Below, one piece after another: positions 43,792 through 53,374 of a DNA stretch of 64,000 bases. Origin of the DNA: Bacillota bacterium (GTDB taxonomy: Bacteria > Bacillota > Clostridia > Christensenellales > UMGS416); assembly GCA_023421955.1 (NCBI GenBank), contig JAEZSE010000029.1, forward strand, positions 1 to 64,000, given 5' to 3'. Below the pieces are notes generated by a model that did no database searches, was not told the origin of the DNA, and was given only the letters and a program-made list of their open reading frames with translations. The position numbers and the translations under genes were made by a program. Each line of letters opens with the position of its first letter. Position 1 is the first letter of the stretch.

Positions 43792-46178
43792 TGATTGCCC
43801 TACCCGAACTGCTCTCCCCCGCCGGGGGCATGGACCAACTGAAAGCCGCCGTGGAAAACGGTGCAGACGCCGTCTATATGGGCGGCAGGCTTTTTAACGC
43901 ACGCCAAAACGCCGCCAACTTCGATGATGACGAAATGCGCCGGGCCATTGAGTACGCCCATGTGCGCGGCGTGAATATCTACATCACGATGAACACGTTG
44001 GTCTCCGATGGTGAAATGCAGCAGGCGCTGGACGCCGCCGGGCAGGTTTATCTGGCCGGCGCCGACGCCCTCATCGTGCAGGATCTGGGCTTGGCCTCGG
44101 CGCTCCACCACTTCATTCCAGACCTGCCGCTGCACCTGAGCACTCAGGGTACTGTTTATAATGCCGAGGGTATCCGGGCACTGGCGCCACTGGGCTTTGC
44201 CCGCGCCATCCTGGCCAGGGAACTCACAATCTCGGAGATCGCGGAAACGGCCAAGGCATCGCCGATCCAGGTTGAGGTATTTGCCCACGGTGCGCTCTGC
44301 CTTTGCTATTCGGGCCAGTGCTTGATGAGCAGCCTGATCGGCGGGCGCAGCGGCAACCGGGGGCGGTGCGCCCAACCCTGCCGGCTGCCCTATCAATTGG
44401 GGAACGCCAAGGGGTATCTGCTGAGCCCCAAGGACCTTTGCACGATTGAATTGCTGCCGGAGCTAGCGAAGGCCGGCGTGGCGTCACTCAAAATCGAGGG
44501 GCGTATGAAGTCGCCGGAATATGTGGCGGTGGTCACCGGCATTTACCGGAGATATCTGGACAGGCTGGCAGAGGGCGGGCAATACCATGTGGAACAGGAT
44601 GACCTGCTTGAATTGATGCAGGCATTCAACCGGGGCGGGTTTTCAACCGGCTATTTGAAGGGCCGGCTTGGCAGAGGCCTGATCAGCCGCGAGCGGCCCA
44701 AGCACTGGGGCGTGCTGGTGGGCAAGGCCCTGTCAGCTGGCAAACCCGGCGGAGCTGTGGATGTGCAATTGACAGCCCCGGTGTCTTTAGGCGACGGCGT
44801 GGAATTCGCCAACGCCACAATGCCCGGCGGCATCGTGACGATGATCAATGTTGGTGGTAGGGCAGAGAAATCCGCCATCACTGGCCGGGCGGAGCTCGGC
44901 AGCATCAAAGGGGAGATCCGGCCCGGTGATCTGCTTTACAAGACCTCCGACAAGGCTCAGCTCATGAGAGCCGCCGCCACCTACACCGGCAAGCCGGTTC
45001 GTAGGATTGCCCTCCATGGCAAGCTGACTGCCTGTGTTGGGCAGCCCCTGCACTTTGGTGTGTGGGATGGAGACGGCCATGAAGCACACGCCGAATCAGA
45101 AAGCCCCGCTGAGGAGGCCCGCACGCTGCCCCTTTCTGCCGAAACCGCCAGGGAGCAGCTTAGCAAGACTGGCGATATGCCTTTTTCTTTTGAGACTATC
45201 GGCGTTGATCTGGATGGACGAGCCGCTGCCAGGCTTTCTGAACTCAACGGGCTGCGCCGCACAGCGCTGGAACAGCTGGAGCAGGCCCGCGCCGCACGTT
45301 ATCCTGAGCGGGAATCACCAGCCATTTTGTTACTGCCGATGACCCGGCCGAGCCCGGTGCAGGCAGGGTTGTCCCTGTTCTTTTGGCAGTGGCGGGAGGA
45401 ATATTCTGAGGTTCTGCCTTTGGCAGACAGGGCGTATGTTCCATTTGCGGCGGTGGTGCAGGGGCGCTTTGATGGCCTGGCTGGCCAGACCAAGCTGATG
45501 GCATGGCTGCCGCCGGTCACCAATGGCAGGCTGGATGGGCTCATTGCCGCCAGCACCGAAAAACTGGCCGGGCTTGGCGCCCAGGGCGTTTTGGTCGGCA
45601 ACATGGCCCATCTGGAGATGCTAAAGGAGTGTGGCTTGCCGTTTTATGGCGGGGCTTCGTTGAATGTATTCAATGGCTTGTCTCTGCAAGCGGCTGCTTC
45701 GCTTGGGTTGAACGGTGTCACATTGTCTCATGAGCTCACGATGGAGCAGATCGCCGCGCTGCCCGATGCCGGCATTGAGAAGGAAGCCGCTGTCTATGGC
45801 AGGCTGCCGCTGATGTTCAGCGCCCACTGCCCGGTGGGGGCCGAGCTTGCCGGTCAGGAGGGCGACAAGGCCTGCGGCCTGTGCGGAAAGAGCGGCAGAC
45901 ACGAGCTCATTGACCGCATTGGCGCAAGGTTCCCGGTTGTCTGTGACCCATTGGATTGCCGTAGCGTGACGCTCAACGGCGACCGGCTGGCGGTGCCCAA
46001 TCTGGCCCGGAGGCTTGCACAGGCCGGTGTCTCCATGCTGCGGCTTTTGATTGACGATGAATCGCCGGAGGATGTGCAGGGGTTGGCTGCGCTGTTTCGC
46101 GCTACTCTTGCCGGAGAATCGGTGGAGGAACTGAGAGGGCAGGGATATACCAAAGGCCATTATTTCCGGGGCGTTTGA
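43791..46178 (+). CDS. U32 family protein with C-terminal DUF3656 (RlhA-like)
   Basis: A 795-residue protein. The N-terminal domain has the opening PELLSPAGGMDQLKAAVENG and the U32 signature EVFAHGALCLCYSGQCLMSS followed by GRSGNRGRCAQPCR, which holds the Cys ligands. The long C-terminal part (about residue 380 on) fits the DUF3656 collagenase-like region, so this is the RlhA-type rather than the short TrhP type. RlhA-type proteins hydroxylate 23S rRNA cytidine; the historical peptidase label is doubtful. Translation is coupled to the upstream gene (TGATG). Confidence 0.88.
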   Translation: MIALPELLSPAGGMDQLKAAVENGADAVYMGGRLFNARQNAANFDDDEMRRAIEYAHVRGVNIYITMNTLVSDGEMQQALDAAGQVYLAGADALIVQDLGLASALHHFIPDLPLHLSTQGTVYNAEGIRALAPLGFARAILARELTISEIAETAKASPIQVEVFAHGALCLCYSGQCLMSSLIGGRSGNRGRCAQPCRLPYQLGNAKGYLLSPKDLCTIELLPELAKAGVASLKIEGRMKSPEYVAVVTGIYRRYLDRLAEGGQYHVEQDDLLELMQAFNRGGFSTGYLKGRLGRGLISRERPKHWGVLVGKALSAGKPGGAVDVQLTAPVSLGDGVEFANATMPGGIVTMINVGGRAEKSAITGRAELGSIKGEIRPGDLLYKTSDKAQLMRAAATYTGKPVRRIALHGKLTACVGQPLHFGVWDGDGHEAHAESESPAEEARTLPLSAETAREQLSKTGDMPFSFETIGVDLDGRAAARLSELNGLRRTALEQLEQARAARYPERESPAILLLPMTRPSPVQAGLSLFFWQWREEYSEVLPLADRAYVPFAAVVQGRFDGLAGQTKLMAWLPPVTNGRLDGLIAASTEKLAGLGAQGVLVGNMAHLEMLKECGLPFYGGASLNVFNGLSLQAAASLGLNGVTLSHELTMEQIAALPDAGIEKEAAVYGRLPLMFSAHCPVGAELAGQEGDKACGLCGKSGRHELIDRIGARFPVVCDPLDCRSVTLNGDRLAVPNLARRLAQAGVSMLRLLIDDESPEDVQGLAALFRATLAGESVEELRGQGYTKGHYFRGV

Positions 46179-46277
46179 TTCGGTTCGATGATATTGATTT
46201 TCTGGCATTTCCTGCCGTCACTTGTCCGGTTTTGCATTCATATGATACAATCCAGGCATCTATTCATGGGGGTTTGC

Positions 46278-47021
46278 ATGGCTGGATTGGAGTTTGTGGC
46301 TGTTGACAATATGTGTGTGGAGCTCAGTGACGATGCGCGGTTTCTGCCTGTTACAGATCAACAGACCGATGGCAGCGCAGCCGTGTATTACGGCGGCGAT
46401 CAGGCCTGGTTTGCCACCAGGGTGGGCCGGCTGAGTGGCTGCGGCGCTGTGGCCGCCGCCGATGTATTCGCTTGGCTCGCACGGCGGGGCGGGCAGCTGG
46501 AAAAGCTTTATCATGGCGACCCGCTGCATCCAGCCAAGGCGGAGTTCTTGCGCCATATGGAGGATGTGATCCGGTTTGTGCGGCCCACCAGCATCCATTC
46601 GCTGGACATCCCCTACGGCGGACTGACGTCGATCAAGCGTTTTGTGCGGTTCAGTGAGGCGTTTGCTGCCAGCCGGGGTGTCAAGCTAGCCGGGCATGTG
46701 GTGGAAAACAATAAAATGGAGCTAAACGAAGCCGCTCAAGTAGTTCTCGGTTGGCTTCGCGCAGATTACCCAGTCGCGATGCTCAACATGCGCAACCGTG
46801 CGTTGGCAGCCGTGCCCCATGCCGACGCAGCAGGCAACCCCACCCAATCAGACCTGCAATTCCATTGGGTCGTGCTCACGGCGCTGCGGCGCAGCGAAGG
46901 CCGCTGGATTGCCACTGCCTCCTCGGAGGGCTGCCGCGTGGAGTTTGACTTTGAGAGCGCCTGGACCTGTGACAGCCGCGCGGTGTTTGGGTGGCGGGGT
47001 CTTGTCTGCTTCCAGCCGTAG
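46278..47021 (+). CDS. Hypothetical protein, possible papain-like (C39-like) fold
   Basis: A protein of about 247 residues without signal peptide. GRLSGCGAVAAADVFAWLA recalls the Cys-containing first helix of papain-like C39 peptidases, and QFHWVVLTALRR could supply the His, with GRWIATASSE after it. I infer a cysteine-peptidase-like fold from this Cys...His order only. The start is ambiguous between ATG 46266 and 46278; GGGGGT lies before the second. It stands alone, between the U32 gene and the moxR operon. Confidence 0.55.
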   Translation: MAGLEFVAVDNMCVELSDDARFLPVTDQQTDGSAAVYYGGDQAWFATRVGRLSGCGAVAAADVFAWLARRGGQLEKLYHGDPLHPAKAEFLRHMEDVIRFVRPTSIHSLDIPYGGLTSIKRFVRFSEAFAASRGVKLAGHVVENNKMELNEAAQVVLGWLRADYPVAMLNMRNRALAAVPHADAAGNPTQSDLQFHWVVLTALRRSEGRWIATASSEGCRVEFDFESAWTCDSRAVFGWRGLVCFQP

Positions 47022-47068
47022 GGTTGAAGGGCCAGTTGCCAGATTTCTACTCAAAAACATATTTCTTC

Positions 47069-47077
47069 TGTTATAAT
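47069..47077 (+). promoter_or_regulatory. Extended -10 promoter of the moxR operon
   Basis: TGT-TATAAT, with TATAAT at 47072-47077. No good -35 is seen, which the upstream TG can compensate. About 33 bases separate it from the ATG, which has an AGGAG site. Confidence 0.6.
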
Positions 47078-47110
47078 AGTTAGAGATCAAATGAATTATA
47101 GGAGTACAAT

Positions 47111-48073
47111 ATGAGTATGGACAGCGTACAGGCCATCGCCGCGCGCCTGCGGGAAAACATCGGAAAGGTGATTGTCGGGCGTGATGACACGGTCAATCTG
47201 CTCCTGACGGCGATGCTGTCGCAGGGCCATGTGCTTCTGGAAGATGTGCCCGGCACTGGTAAAACGATGCTGGCCAAGGCAATGGCCAAGTCACTGAGCC
47301 TTTCCTTCAAGCGCATCCAATTCACGCCGGATCTGCTGCCCAGCGACATCACCGGCATGAGCATCTTTGACCAGAAGGCGGTGGAGTTCCGCTTCCAGCC
47401 GGGGCCAGTGTTCGCCAACATCGTGCTGGCTGACGAGATCAACCGCGCCACGCCCCGCAGCCAGTCGGCGCTGCTGGAAAGCATGGAGGAGCGGCAGGTC
47501 ACCGTGGATGGCCAGACGTATCCTCTGGAGCTCCCCTTCCTCGTAATCGCTACGCAGAATCCCATTGAGACGCAGGGCACCTTCCCGCTGCCGGAGGCAC
47601 AGCTGGACCGTTTCTTTCTCAAGACCAGAATGGGATATCCCTCCACCGAGGAGGGTATGGCTGTGCTCAACCGCTTTATTTCCGACAACCCATTGGATAC
47701 GTTGGAGCCTGTGGCATCTACCCAGGACATCCTCGCGGCGCAGAAGGCCGTAACCCAGGTGAAGGTGGCCGCCGATGTGCAGCGTTACATTGTGCAGATC
47801 GTGGAGTTCACCCGCGTGGCGGAGGCCGTGATCCTGGGCGTGAGCCCCCGCGGCAGCCTGGCGCTGATGCGTGCTGCGCAGGCATGGGCGGCCATTTCCG
47901 GTCGCCATTTCGTGCAGCCGGACGATGTGAAGGCCGTCGCCCGCGCCGTGCTGAGCCACCGCATCATCTGCCGCAGCAGCTTTGGCGGGGCAGGCCGAGC
48001 CTCGGAGGAAGTGGTGGAGAAGGTGCTTTCACAGGTGCCTGTGCCCACCGAAGTGCTGGGGGAAGACCAATGA
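47111..48073 (+). CDS. MoxR family AAA+ ATPase
   Basis: A 320-residue AAA+ protein. Walker A is EDVPGTGKTMLAKA, Walker B LADEINRATPRSQSALLE, followed by sensor region ATQNPIETQGTFPLPEAQLDRF. MoxR ATPases act as chaperones for metal or complex insertion, usually with DUF58 and membrane proteins, which follow here. The stop overlaps the DUF58 start. Confidence 0.94.
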   Translation: MSMDSVQAIAARLRENIGKVIVGRDDTVNLLLTAMLSQGHVLLEDVPGTGKTMLAKAMAKSLSLSFKRIQFTPDLLPSDITGMSIFDQKAVEFRFQPGPVFANIVLADEINRATPRSQSALLESMEERQVTVDGQTYPLELPFLVIATQNPIETQGTFPLPEAQLDRFFLKTRMGYPSTEEGMAVLNRFISDNPLDTLEPVASTQDILAAQKAVTQVKVAADVQRYIVQIVEFTRVAEAVILGVSPRGSLALMRAAQAWAAISGRHFVQPDDVKAVARAVLSHRIICRSSFGGAGRASEEVVEKVLSQVPVPTEVLGEDQ

Positions 48074-49161
48074 ACATCTTCGGGCTGCTGGCGTCGGCCC
48101 TTATCCTTGCCGTGCTGCAGGCGGCAGTGTTCCGATTGTTTGGCATGAGGGCGGTTTCCTACCGCCGCTATTTCACCGCATCGGCTGTGTATGAGGGCCA
48201 AAGGGTGGAGCTGGTGGAGGAGATTGCCAACGCCAAGCTGTTGCCGGTGCCATGGCTCAAGGTGGAGGCCCGCATGTCGCGGCACCTCCGGTTCAAGAGC
48301 CAGGAAAACCTGGCCCTGGCTGACGACAGCTATCACCGCAGCATGTTCACATTGGGCCCGTGGCGCAAGATCACCCGCACCCATGCGGTGACCTGCGTGC
48401 GCCGTGGCTGTTATACCGTGGACACTGTGGCGCTTTCAACCGGAGACCTATTTGGCGTCAGCGGGAGTTCTGTGACGGTAGCCAACCCGATGGAACTCGT
48501 GGTTTACCCCCGCATCCTGGATTTCAACGCACTCAGCGTACCATCCCGCCGGTGGCAGGGCGATGTGGTCGTCCGCCGCCATATTGAGCCCGATCCGTTT
48601 CTGGTGAACGGCATCCGGCCATTTCTGCGTGGCGACACATTGCGGGATGTGCACTGGGCGGCCACGGCCCGCACCGGCGCGCTGAAGGTGAAAACCCGCG
48701 ATTTCACCGCCAACCCCCGCCTGCTGCTGGTTGTGAACATGCAGCTCACTGAAACCCAATGGGGCGAGCTCAACGAGGAGGAGGCACTTCAGATCGAGCA
48801 GAGCCTTTCCCTCGCCGCAACCTATGCCGAATGGGCGCTGAAGAACGGTGTGGAGACCGGCTTTCTGTGCAATGGCCGTTGGGCCGCGATGGACGATGAG
48901 CCGGTGGAGGTGCCGGTGGGCGGCGGCCAGGGGCATCTCATGCAAATGCTGGAGGCGATGGCCCGGGTGAAGATTGTGCGCCGCCGCAGCTTCCACCAGT
49001 GGCTGGATGACGAGGTACTAAACCGTGGCATCACCGGCATGGATGTGCTGATACTCTCCCATTACTGGAGCCCAAACCTGGAGGAACGAGCCGGACGGCT
49101 CCGACGCATGGAAAACTCGGTGACCTGGATCAATCCTTCGGGAGGGCAGGCCAATGCGTGA
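48070..49161 (+). CDS. DUF58 domain-containing protein
   Basis: A 363-residue protein. An N-terminal hydrophobic segment (about residues 5-22) is followed by a beta-rich region and the DUF58 signature FLRGDTLRDVHWAATARTGALKVKTRDF; the C-terminal half should form the VWA-like fold. It is the standard partner of MoxR. Overlaps both neighbours (ATGA and 8 bases). Confidence 0.92.
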   Translation: MNIFGLLASALILAVLQAAVFRLFGMRAVSYRRYFTASAVYEGQRVELVEEIANAKLLPVPWLKVEARMSRHLRFKSQENLALADDSYHRSMFTLGPWRKITRTHAVTCVRRGCYTVDTVALSTGDLFGVSGSSVTVANPMELVVYPRILDFNALSVPSRRWQGDVVVRRHIEPDPFLVNGIRPFLRGDTLRDVHWAATARTGALKVKTRDFTANPRLLLVVNMQLTETQWGELNEEEALQIEQSLSLAATYAEWALKNGVETGFLCNGRWAAMDDEPVEVPVGGGQGHLMQMLEAMARVKIVRRRSFHQWLDDEVLNRGITGMDVLILSHYWSPNLEERAGRLRRMENSVTWINPSGGQANA

Positions 49162-50422
49162 GGAACGAATCATCCGCAGCCTTGCCGCTGCGCTGACGGC
49201 TCTCGCGCTGTTGTTTGCCGTTGCTTTCCTATTGGCCGGCCTCGAGCTTGCCCGCCTTGTGCTGTTCTGCGGGCTTGCCTTCGCGGTCATCGGCATCGCC
49301 GTTGGTACGCTGCTCGGTAAGCGGCATCCTGTGATGCAGATCCTGCTTTCCGCAGCCCCGGGGGCGGCACTGGCATGGCTTGCAGGTCGGATCGTTATGA
49401 TCGAGCCTGCTTATCTGTATTCGTTGGTTGCCATCGGCGTCTTGCTGGCCGTGTGGGCCGAGCGCCTCTATGTCACCACCCGCGAGGCGTCGCTCAGCGC
49501 AGGTGCGTTGCTGGCGCCTCTTGCCGGATGGCTCTGCACCGCCGGGATACTTTACCTCACCGTCCGTGAAAGGCCGGACACTGCACAGATCTGGCCATTT
49601 GTGATCATTCCTGCATCGGTTTGGTTTATAGTGGCGATGGTGGCACTGAACCGCAGGGGCGTGCGGCAGGCAGCCAGAGCCAACACGGGCTCCGGTGTTC
49701 CGGCGGCGGTGCGCCGCAATGGCACGGTTGGTGCGGTTCTGTTTATAGCGGCCACGTTCCTTTTCGCCAACGCGAGCGCGATCATGGGTTTCATTGCCGA
49801 CGGGCTCAAGAAACTCGTCGCTTGGGCTGTAGTTGCGTTCTACTGGCTGTCTTCGTTGCTTTCTCCATCCAATACGGGCGGCCAATCACCGCAAGGAGGC
49901 GACCAGCAGCAGCCGCTGCCCATGGGCGGCGAGGGGTCACCGCTGATGCAGCTGATCGGTGACATCGTGATGGTGGTGATGTTGGTTTGTATTGCGGCCG
50001 CGATTATTTTTGGCCTATACAAGCTCTTCCCTAAGCTCTGGCAGAAGCTCCGCGAACGGTTGAACACGCTGTTCGGCACTTGGCGCGACTCTGAAGATTT
50101 CCGAGACAGCAGTGAGCGCTTGATGACGCTCCGGCAGGCATTTTCCAACGCCGGAAAAGGCTTGCGCAAGCTGGCCCGGCTCTTCCGGCGCCGGGAGCGC
50201 ATCGGGGATTTCACGACCAACGCCGGTCGTGCCCGTTTTTTGTTCCGTGAATATGTGCGCGACCTCATAGCATCCGGCCACAGGCCGCGCCCCGCCGCTA
50301 CCGCCTCCGACATCGCCCGGCCTGTGCCGGCCCTGGCCCATGCCTACAACCTTGCCCGGTATGGGGAGGAGGAGCCAAGCGATGGCGAGGTTGAGAGTGC
50401 GAGGGAGGAAGTGTTCAAGTAG
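49154..50422 (+). CDS. Membrane protein with DUF4129-like C-terminus
   Basis: A 422-residue protein with about seven membrane helices in the first 230 residues, a short Gln/Gly-rich loop, another helix about 270-290, and a basic cytoplasmic tail containing NAGRARFLFREYVRDL and ATASDIARPVPALAHAYNLARYGEEEPS, which fits the DUF4129 ending. In many moxR-DUF58 operons this slot is a transglutaminase-membrane fusion; no transglutaminase Cys/His/Asp domain is present here. Probably a shortened form. Function unknown. Confidence 0.72.
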   Translation: MREERIIRSLAAALTALALLFAVAFLLAGLELARLVLFCGLAFAVIGIAVGTLLGKRHPVMQILLSAAPGAALAWLAGRIVMIEPAYLYSLVAIGVLLAVWAERLYVTTREASLSAGALLAPLAGWLCTAGILYLTVRERPDTAQIWPFVIIPASVWFIVAMVALNRRGVRQAARANTGSGVPAAVRRNGTVGAVLFIAATFLFANASAIMGFIADGLKKLVAWAVVAFYWLSSLLSPSNTGGQSPQGGDQQQPLPMGGEGSPLMQLIGDIVMVVMLVCIAAAIIFGLYKLFPKLWQKLRERLNTLFGTWRDSEDFRDSSERLMTLRQAFSNAGKGLRKLARLFRRRERIGDFTTNAGRARFLFREYVRDLIASGHRPRPAATASDIARPVPALAHAYNLARYGEEEPSDGEVESAREEVFK

Positions 50423-50442
50423 TCAGTAGTCAGGAATGCAAA

Positions 50443-50471
50443 TTTACATTTCCCCCCCGCAATGCTATCAT
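50443..50471 (+). promoter_or_regulatory. Promoter placed for a leaderless uvrC mRNA
   Basis: TTTACA (50443-50448), 17 bases, TATCAT (50466-50471). The uvrC ATG begins seven bases after the -10, where transcription should start. Confidence 0.6.
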
Positions 50472-50477
50472 ATCTCC

Positions 50478-52421
50478 ATGAACGATCAACTCCAGACCAC
50501 ATTGGATAACCTGCCGGAGAGCCCCGGCGTCTATATTATGCGCAATGCCGAAGGCCGCGTGATCTACGTGGGCAAGGCCGTTTCGCTCAAAAATCGCGTG
50601 CGCAACTATTTCCAACTCAGCACCCAGCGGGAGCAGCCCAAGACCAGGCGGCTCGTGCAGGACATTGCCAGCATCGGTTACATCGTGGTGAAAAACGAAG
50701 CTGAGGCGCTGATGCTGGAGTGCAATCTGATCAAGCAGCACCACCCGCATTACAACATCCTTCTAAAAGACAACAAGCACTTCCCCTATCTGCGCATCGA
50801 CATGAAGGAGGATTTTCCCCGCCTGGAGATTGTCCGCCGCATGCCCAAAAACGACCGGGCCAAATACTTCGGCCCCTATCTTTCCGCCGGCACGCTTCGG
50901 CGCACGATGGAGCTGGTGCGCAAGGTGTTCCCGATCCGCTCTTGCACCAAGGACATTCACAAGGCCATCGAGCGTGGCGAGCGGCCATGCCTTAACTACC
51001 AGCTGGGCCTGTGCCTGGGCCCTTGCGGTGGTGGGGTGAGCCGCGAGCAATACCATGCAATGCTCCAGGAGGTTGTGAAGTTTCTGTCCGGCCAGCACGC
51101 CGAGATTGCCGCAGGCCTTCGCATACAGATGAAACAGGCAGCAGATGATCTCGATTTCGAGCGGGCGGCGGCACTGCGCGACAAGCTGATCGCTGTGGAG
51201 AAAGTTGTGAACTCGAACGAGCAAACCGCAATCTCCACCGTGCAGGAAGACCTGGATGTGCTGGGGGTGCATGCGGAAGAAAACGAGGCCGCTGTGCAGC
51301 TCGTGATCGTGCGGGCCGGCAAGGTGGTGGGCAGCGAAAGCTTCGTGCTGGAAGGCTCGGAGGAGGAAAGCACCGGCTCGGTGCTGGGCAGCTTCATCGG
51401 GCAGTTCTATGTGAACGCCGTGATGCTGCCACGCACCATCGTGGTGCGCGAGCTGCCGCCCAACGCCGGCGAGCTGATGGAATATCTGCATGGGCGGGCC
51501 GGGCGCAAGGTGGAAATCGCCGTGCCCCAACGGGGCGAAAAGGTGCGGCTGCTGGAAATGGCCGAGGCCAACGCCCGCGAGCGCGTGGAGCGTGAAAAGG
51601 CTGGCCGGCTCAGGGAGTGGGAGCGCACCGGCGGAGCTGTGAAGGCATTGGGAGACATCCTGGGCCTGCCTGTGCCGCCGGACCGCATTGAGTGCTACGA
51701 CATCTCCAACATCCAGGGCACCGATTCCGTGGCCTCGATGGTGGTCTTCGAGCATGGTAAGGCCGCCCGCAATCAATACCGACGGTTTCGGATCAAGACT
51801 GTGGAGGGCGCCAACGACTTTGAGAGCATGCGCGAGGTGCTGACCCGCCGCTTCCGGCATGGCCTGGAGGAACGAACCCAGCTGGCCGAAACGGGTGGGG
51901 ACTACAACACCGGCAAGTTCTCCCGGTTTCCGGACCTGGTGCTGATCGATGGCGGCCCGGTGCAGTTGGAGTTTGGCCGAAACGCCATGCGCGACTGCGG
52001 CGTGGAGAGCATCCCCGCCGTGGGCCTTGCCAAGCGCAATGAGGAGATCATCCTGGAGGACCGGCCGGATCCTCTTGTGCTGCCCCGCAACTCTGCGGCG
52101 CTGCACCTGTTGGAGCGGGTGCGCGACGAGGCGCACCGGTTTGCGATCACCTACCACCGGAGCCTGAGGTCTGCCCGCACATTGAAATCCCGGTTGGAAG
52201 ACATCCCCGGCATTGGTGAGAAGCGGGTGAAGGCGCTCTTGCGGGCCTATCCGATCCCGGCTCAGTTGGAGGCTGCATCGCTGGAGGAGTTGACGGCGGT
52301 GGATGGGATGAACAAGCCGAGTGCTGAGGCGGTGTGGAACTTTTTGCATCCTGCAGATGAAAAGGCAGAAGACCGGATTAATCCTGATGAAGGTGATGCC
52401 GATGACCAAGACAATACATGA
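50478..52421 (+). CDS. uvrC: Excinuclease ABC subunit C
   Basis: A 647-residue nucleotide-excision repair nuclease. Order: GIY-YIG domain (GVYIMRNAEGRVIYVGKA), Cys motif CLNYQLGLCLGPC, UVR domain, the RNase-H-like C-terminal nuclease (ECYDISNIQGTDSVASMVVF; VLIDGGPVQ) and two HhH motifs at the end. There is no Shine-Dalgarno sequence before the ATG, and the promoter spacing suggests the message begins at the ATG. The 3' end overlaps the next gene by 20 bases. Confidence 0.96.
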   Translation: MNDQLQTTLDNLPESPGVYIMRNAEGRVIYVGKAVSLKNRVRNYFQLSTQREQPKTRRLVQDIASIGYIVVKNEAEALMLECNLIKQHHPHYNILLKDNKHFPYLRIDMKEDFPRLEIVRRMPKNDRAKYFGPYLSAGTLRRTMELVRKVFPIRSCTKDIHKAIERGERPCLNYQLGLCLGPCGGGVSREQYHAMLQEVVKFLSGQHAEIAAGLRIQMKQAADDLDFERAAALRDKLIAVEKVVNSNEQTAISTVQEDLDVLGVHAEENEAAVQLVIVRAGKVVGSESFVLEGSEEESTGSVLGSFIGQFYVNAVMLPRTIVVRELPPNAGELMEYLHGRAGRKVEIAVPQRGEKVRLLEMAEANARERVEREKAGRLREWERTGGAVKALGDILGLPVPPDRIECYDISNIQGTDSVASMVVFEHGKAARNQYRRFRIKTVEGANDFESMREVLTRRFRHGLEERTQLAETGGDYNTGKFSRFPDLVLIDGGPVQLEFGRNAMRDCGVESIPAVGLAKRNEEIILEDRPDPLVLPRNSAALHLLERVRDEAHRFAITYHRSLRSARTLKSRLEDIPGIGEKRVKALLRAYPIPAQLEAASLEELTAVDGMNKPSAEAVWNFLHPADEKAEDRINPDEGDADDQDNT

Positions 52422-53241
52422 ATTGTCCGATGCAAGAGACCGAAGGGTCGCAGCACTTGCTATGATTGCTTTCATATATTGCATCGTTCTCTTTTACTTT
52501 CATATGGATCAACTGTTTATCTTCATCTCTGTGTTTGCATTTGTGTCCGTCTGTTTAGTAGCTCTTCAATATGACTTCGGTATGAAAGTCAATAAGCGTC
52601 TCATCTATCTTGCAGCCGAGGTGATGAATCCGGATCTGTTGAAAGAGGAAGCAAGCCATGTGTATCCCAGGAGCGATGGCTCATGGAAGACACGATATGG
52701 CAGGCTTTATTATGAATCTTTTTATTATTGCCTGCTTGGTAATCATGAGAAAGCACTGGAGGCATGGAAGTCTCTACCCACGCCCAATGATTTGCTGCGA
52801 AACGCGAAGGACTGCGGTTTGATGCAGTTGCTGGTTCGTGCCGGGCAAGTGGAAGAAGCAGAGCAGTATCTGGAGGATGTCCAGAGAATGATCATGTCCA
52901 ACGAGAAGATGGCTGCAATCTGCATGAGAGCAGTTGGGGCCTTCTATGCAGCGAAGGGCGACGGTGGAGCCGGCAGGGAGTATCTGGCCCAAGCTTATTC
53001 CAGAGCAAGGTACAGTTCGGAAAAAATGGGCATTTTGTTCGATTTCGGTGTGCTGACTGAGAAAATAGGGAAACAAGAAGAAGCGATTGACTATTATTGC
53101 CAGGCAGCCGGGCTCGCCCCGAAAACCTGGCTGGGCCAGGAAGCTGCCCGCAGGGCTAAGGCGCTGCAGCACGCGCAGCAACATCAAGTAGAAGATATTG
53201 CGCCTCAAGATGACATTGGCGGAGTTGAACTGTCTGGTTGA
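52402..53241 (+). CDS. Membrane protein with TPR-like repeats, unknown
   Basis: A 279-residue protein with two adjacent membrane helices near the N-terminus (about residues 18-60) and a soluble helical region resembling tetratricopeptide repeats: GNHEKALEAWKSL, AGQVEEAEQYLEDV, GKQEEAIDYYCQAAGLAP. I start at ATG 52402, eight bases after AAGGTG; the first 20 bases lie inside uvrC. The base composition is a little lower in GC than uvrC. No partner is evident; a scaffold role would be a guess. Confidence 0.7.
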   Translation: MTKTIHELSDARDRRVAALAMIAFIYCIVLFYFHMDQLFIFISVFAFVSVCLVALQYDFGMKVNKRLIYLAAEVMNPDLLKEEASHVYPRSDGSWKTRYGRLYYESFYYCLLGNHEKALEAWKSLPTPNDLLRNAKDCGLMQLLVRAGQVEEAEQYLEDVQRMIMSNEKMAAICMRAVGAFYAAKGDGGAGREYLAQAYSRARYSSEKMGILFDFGVLTEKIGKQEEAIDYYCQAAGLAPKTWLGQEAARRAKALQHAQQHQVEDIAPQDDIGGVELSG

Positions 53242-53315
53242 TTGACAGGGCTTATCCATACAAACGCCGGCACTGTCTGTACAATCATCAATCTGTATCT
53301 TTGAACCGATGCATG

Positions 53316-53344
53316 TTGCGTTGGTTGCATCTGTCTTTTATAAT
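53316..53344 (+). promoter_or_regulatory. Promoter of the DUF2500 gene
   Basis: TTGCGT (53316-53321), 17 bases, TATAAT (53339-53344). Confidence 0.75.
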
Positions 53345-53374
53345 ACCAGAGACATACACCGGGAGGTAGATACA

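Noticed and set aside
50763..52484. A 573-codon open frame on the minus strand opposite uvrC
   Set aside because: Antisense shadow of uvrC with His- and Leu-rich low-similarity sequence.
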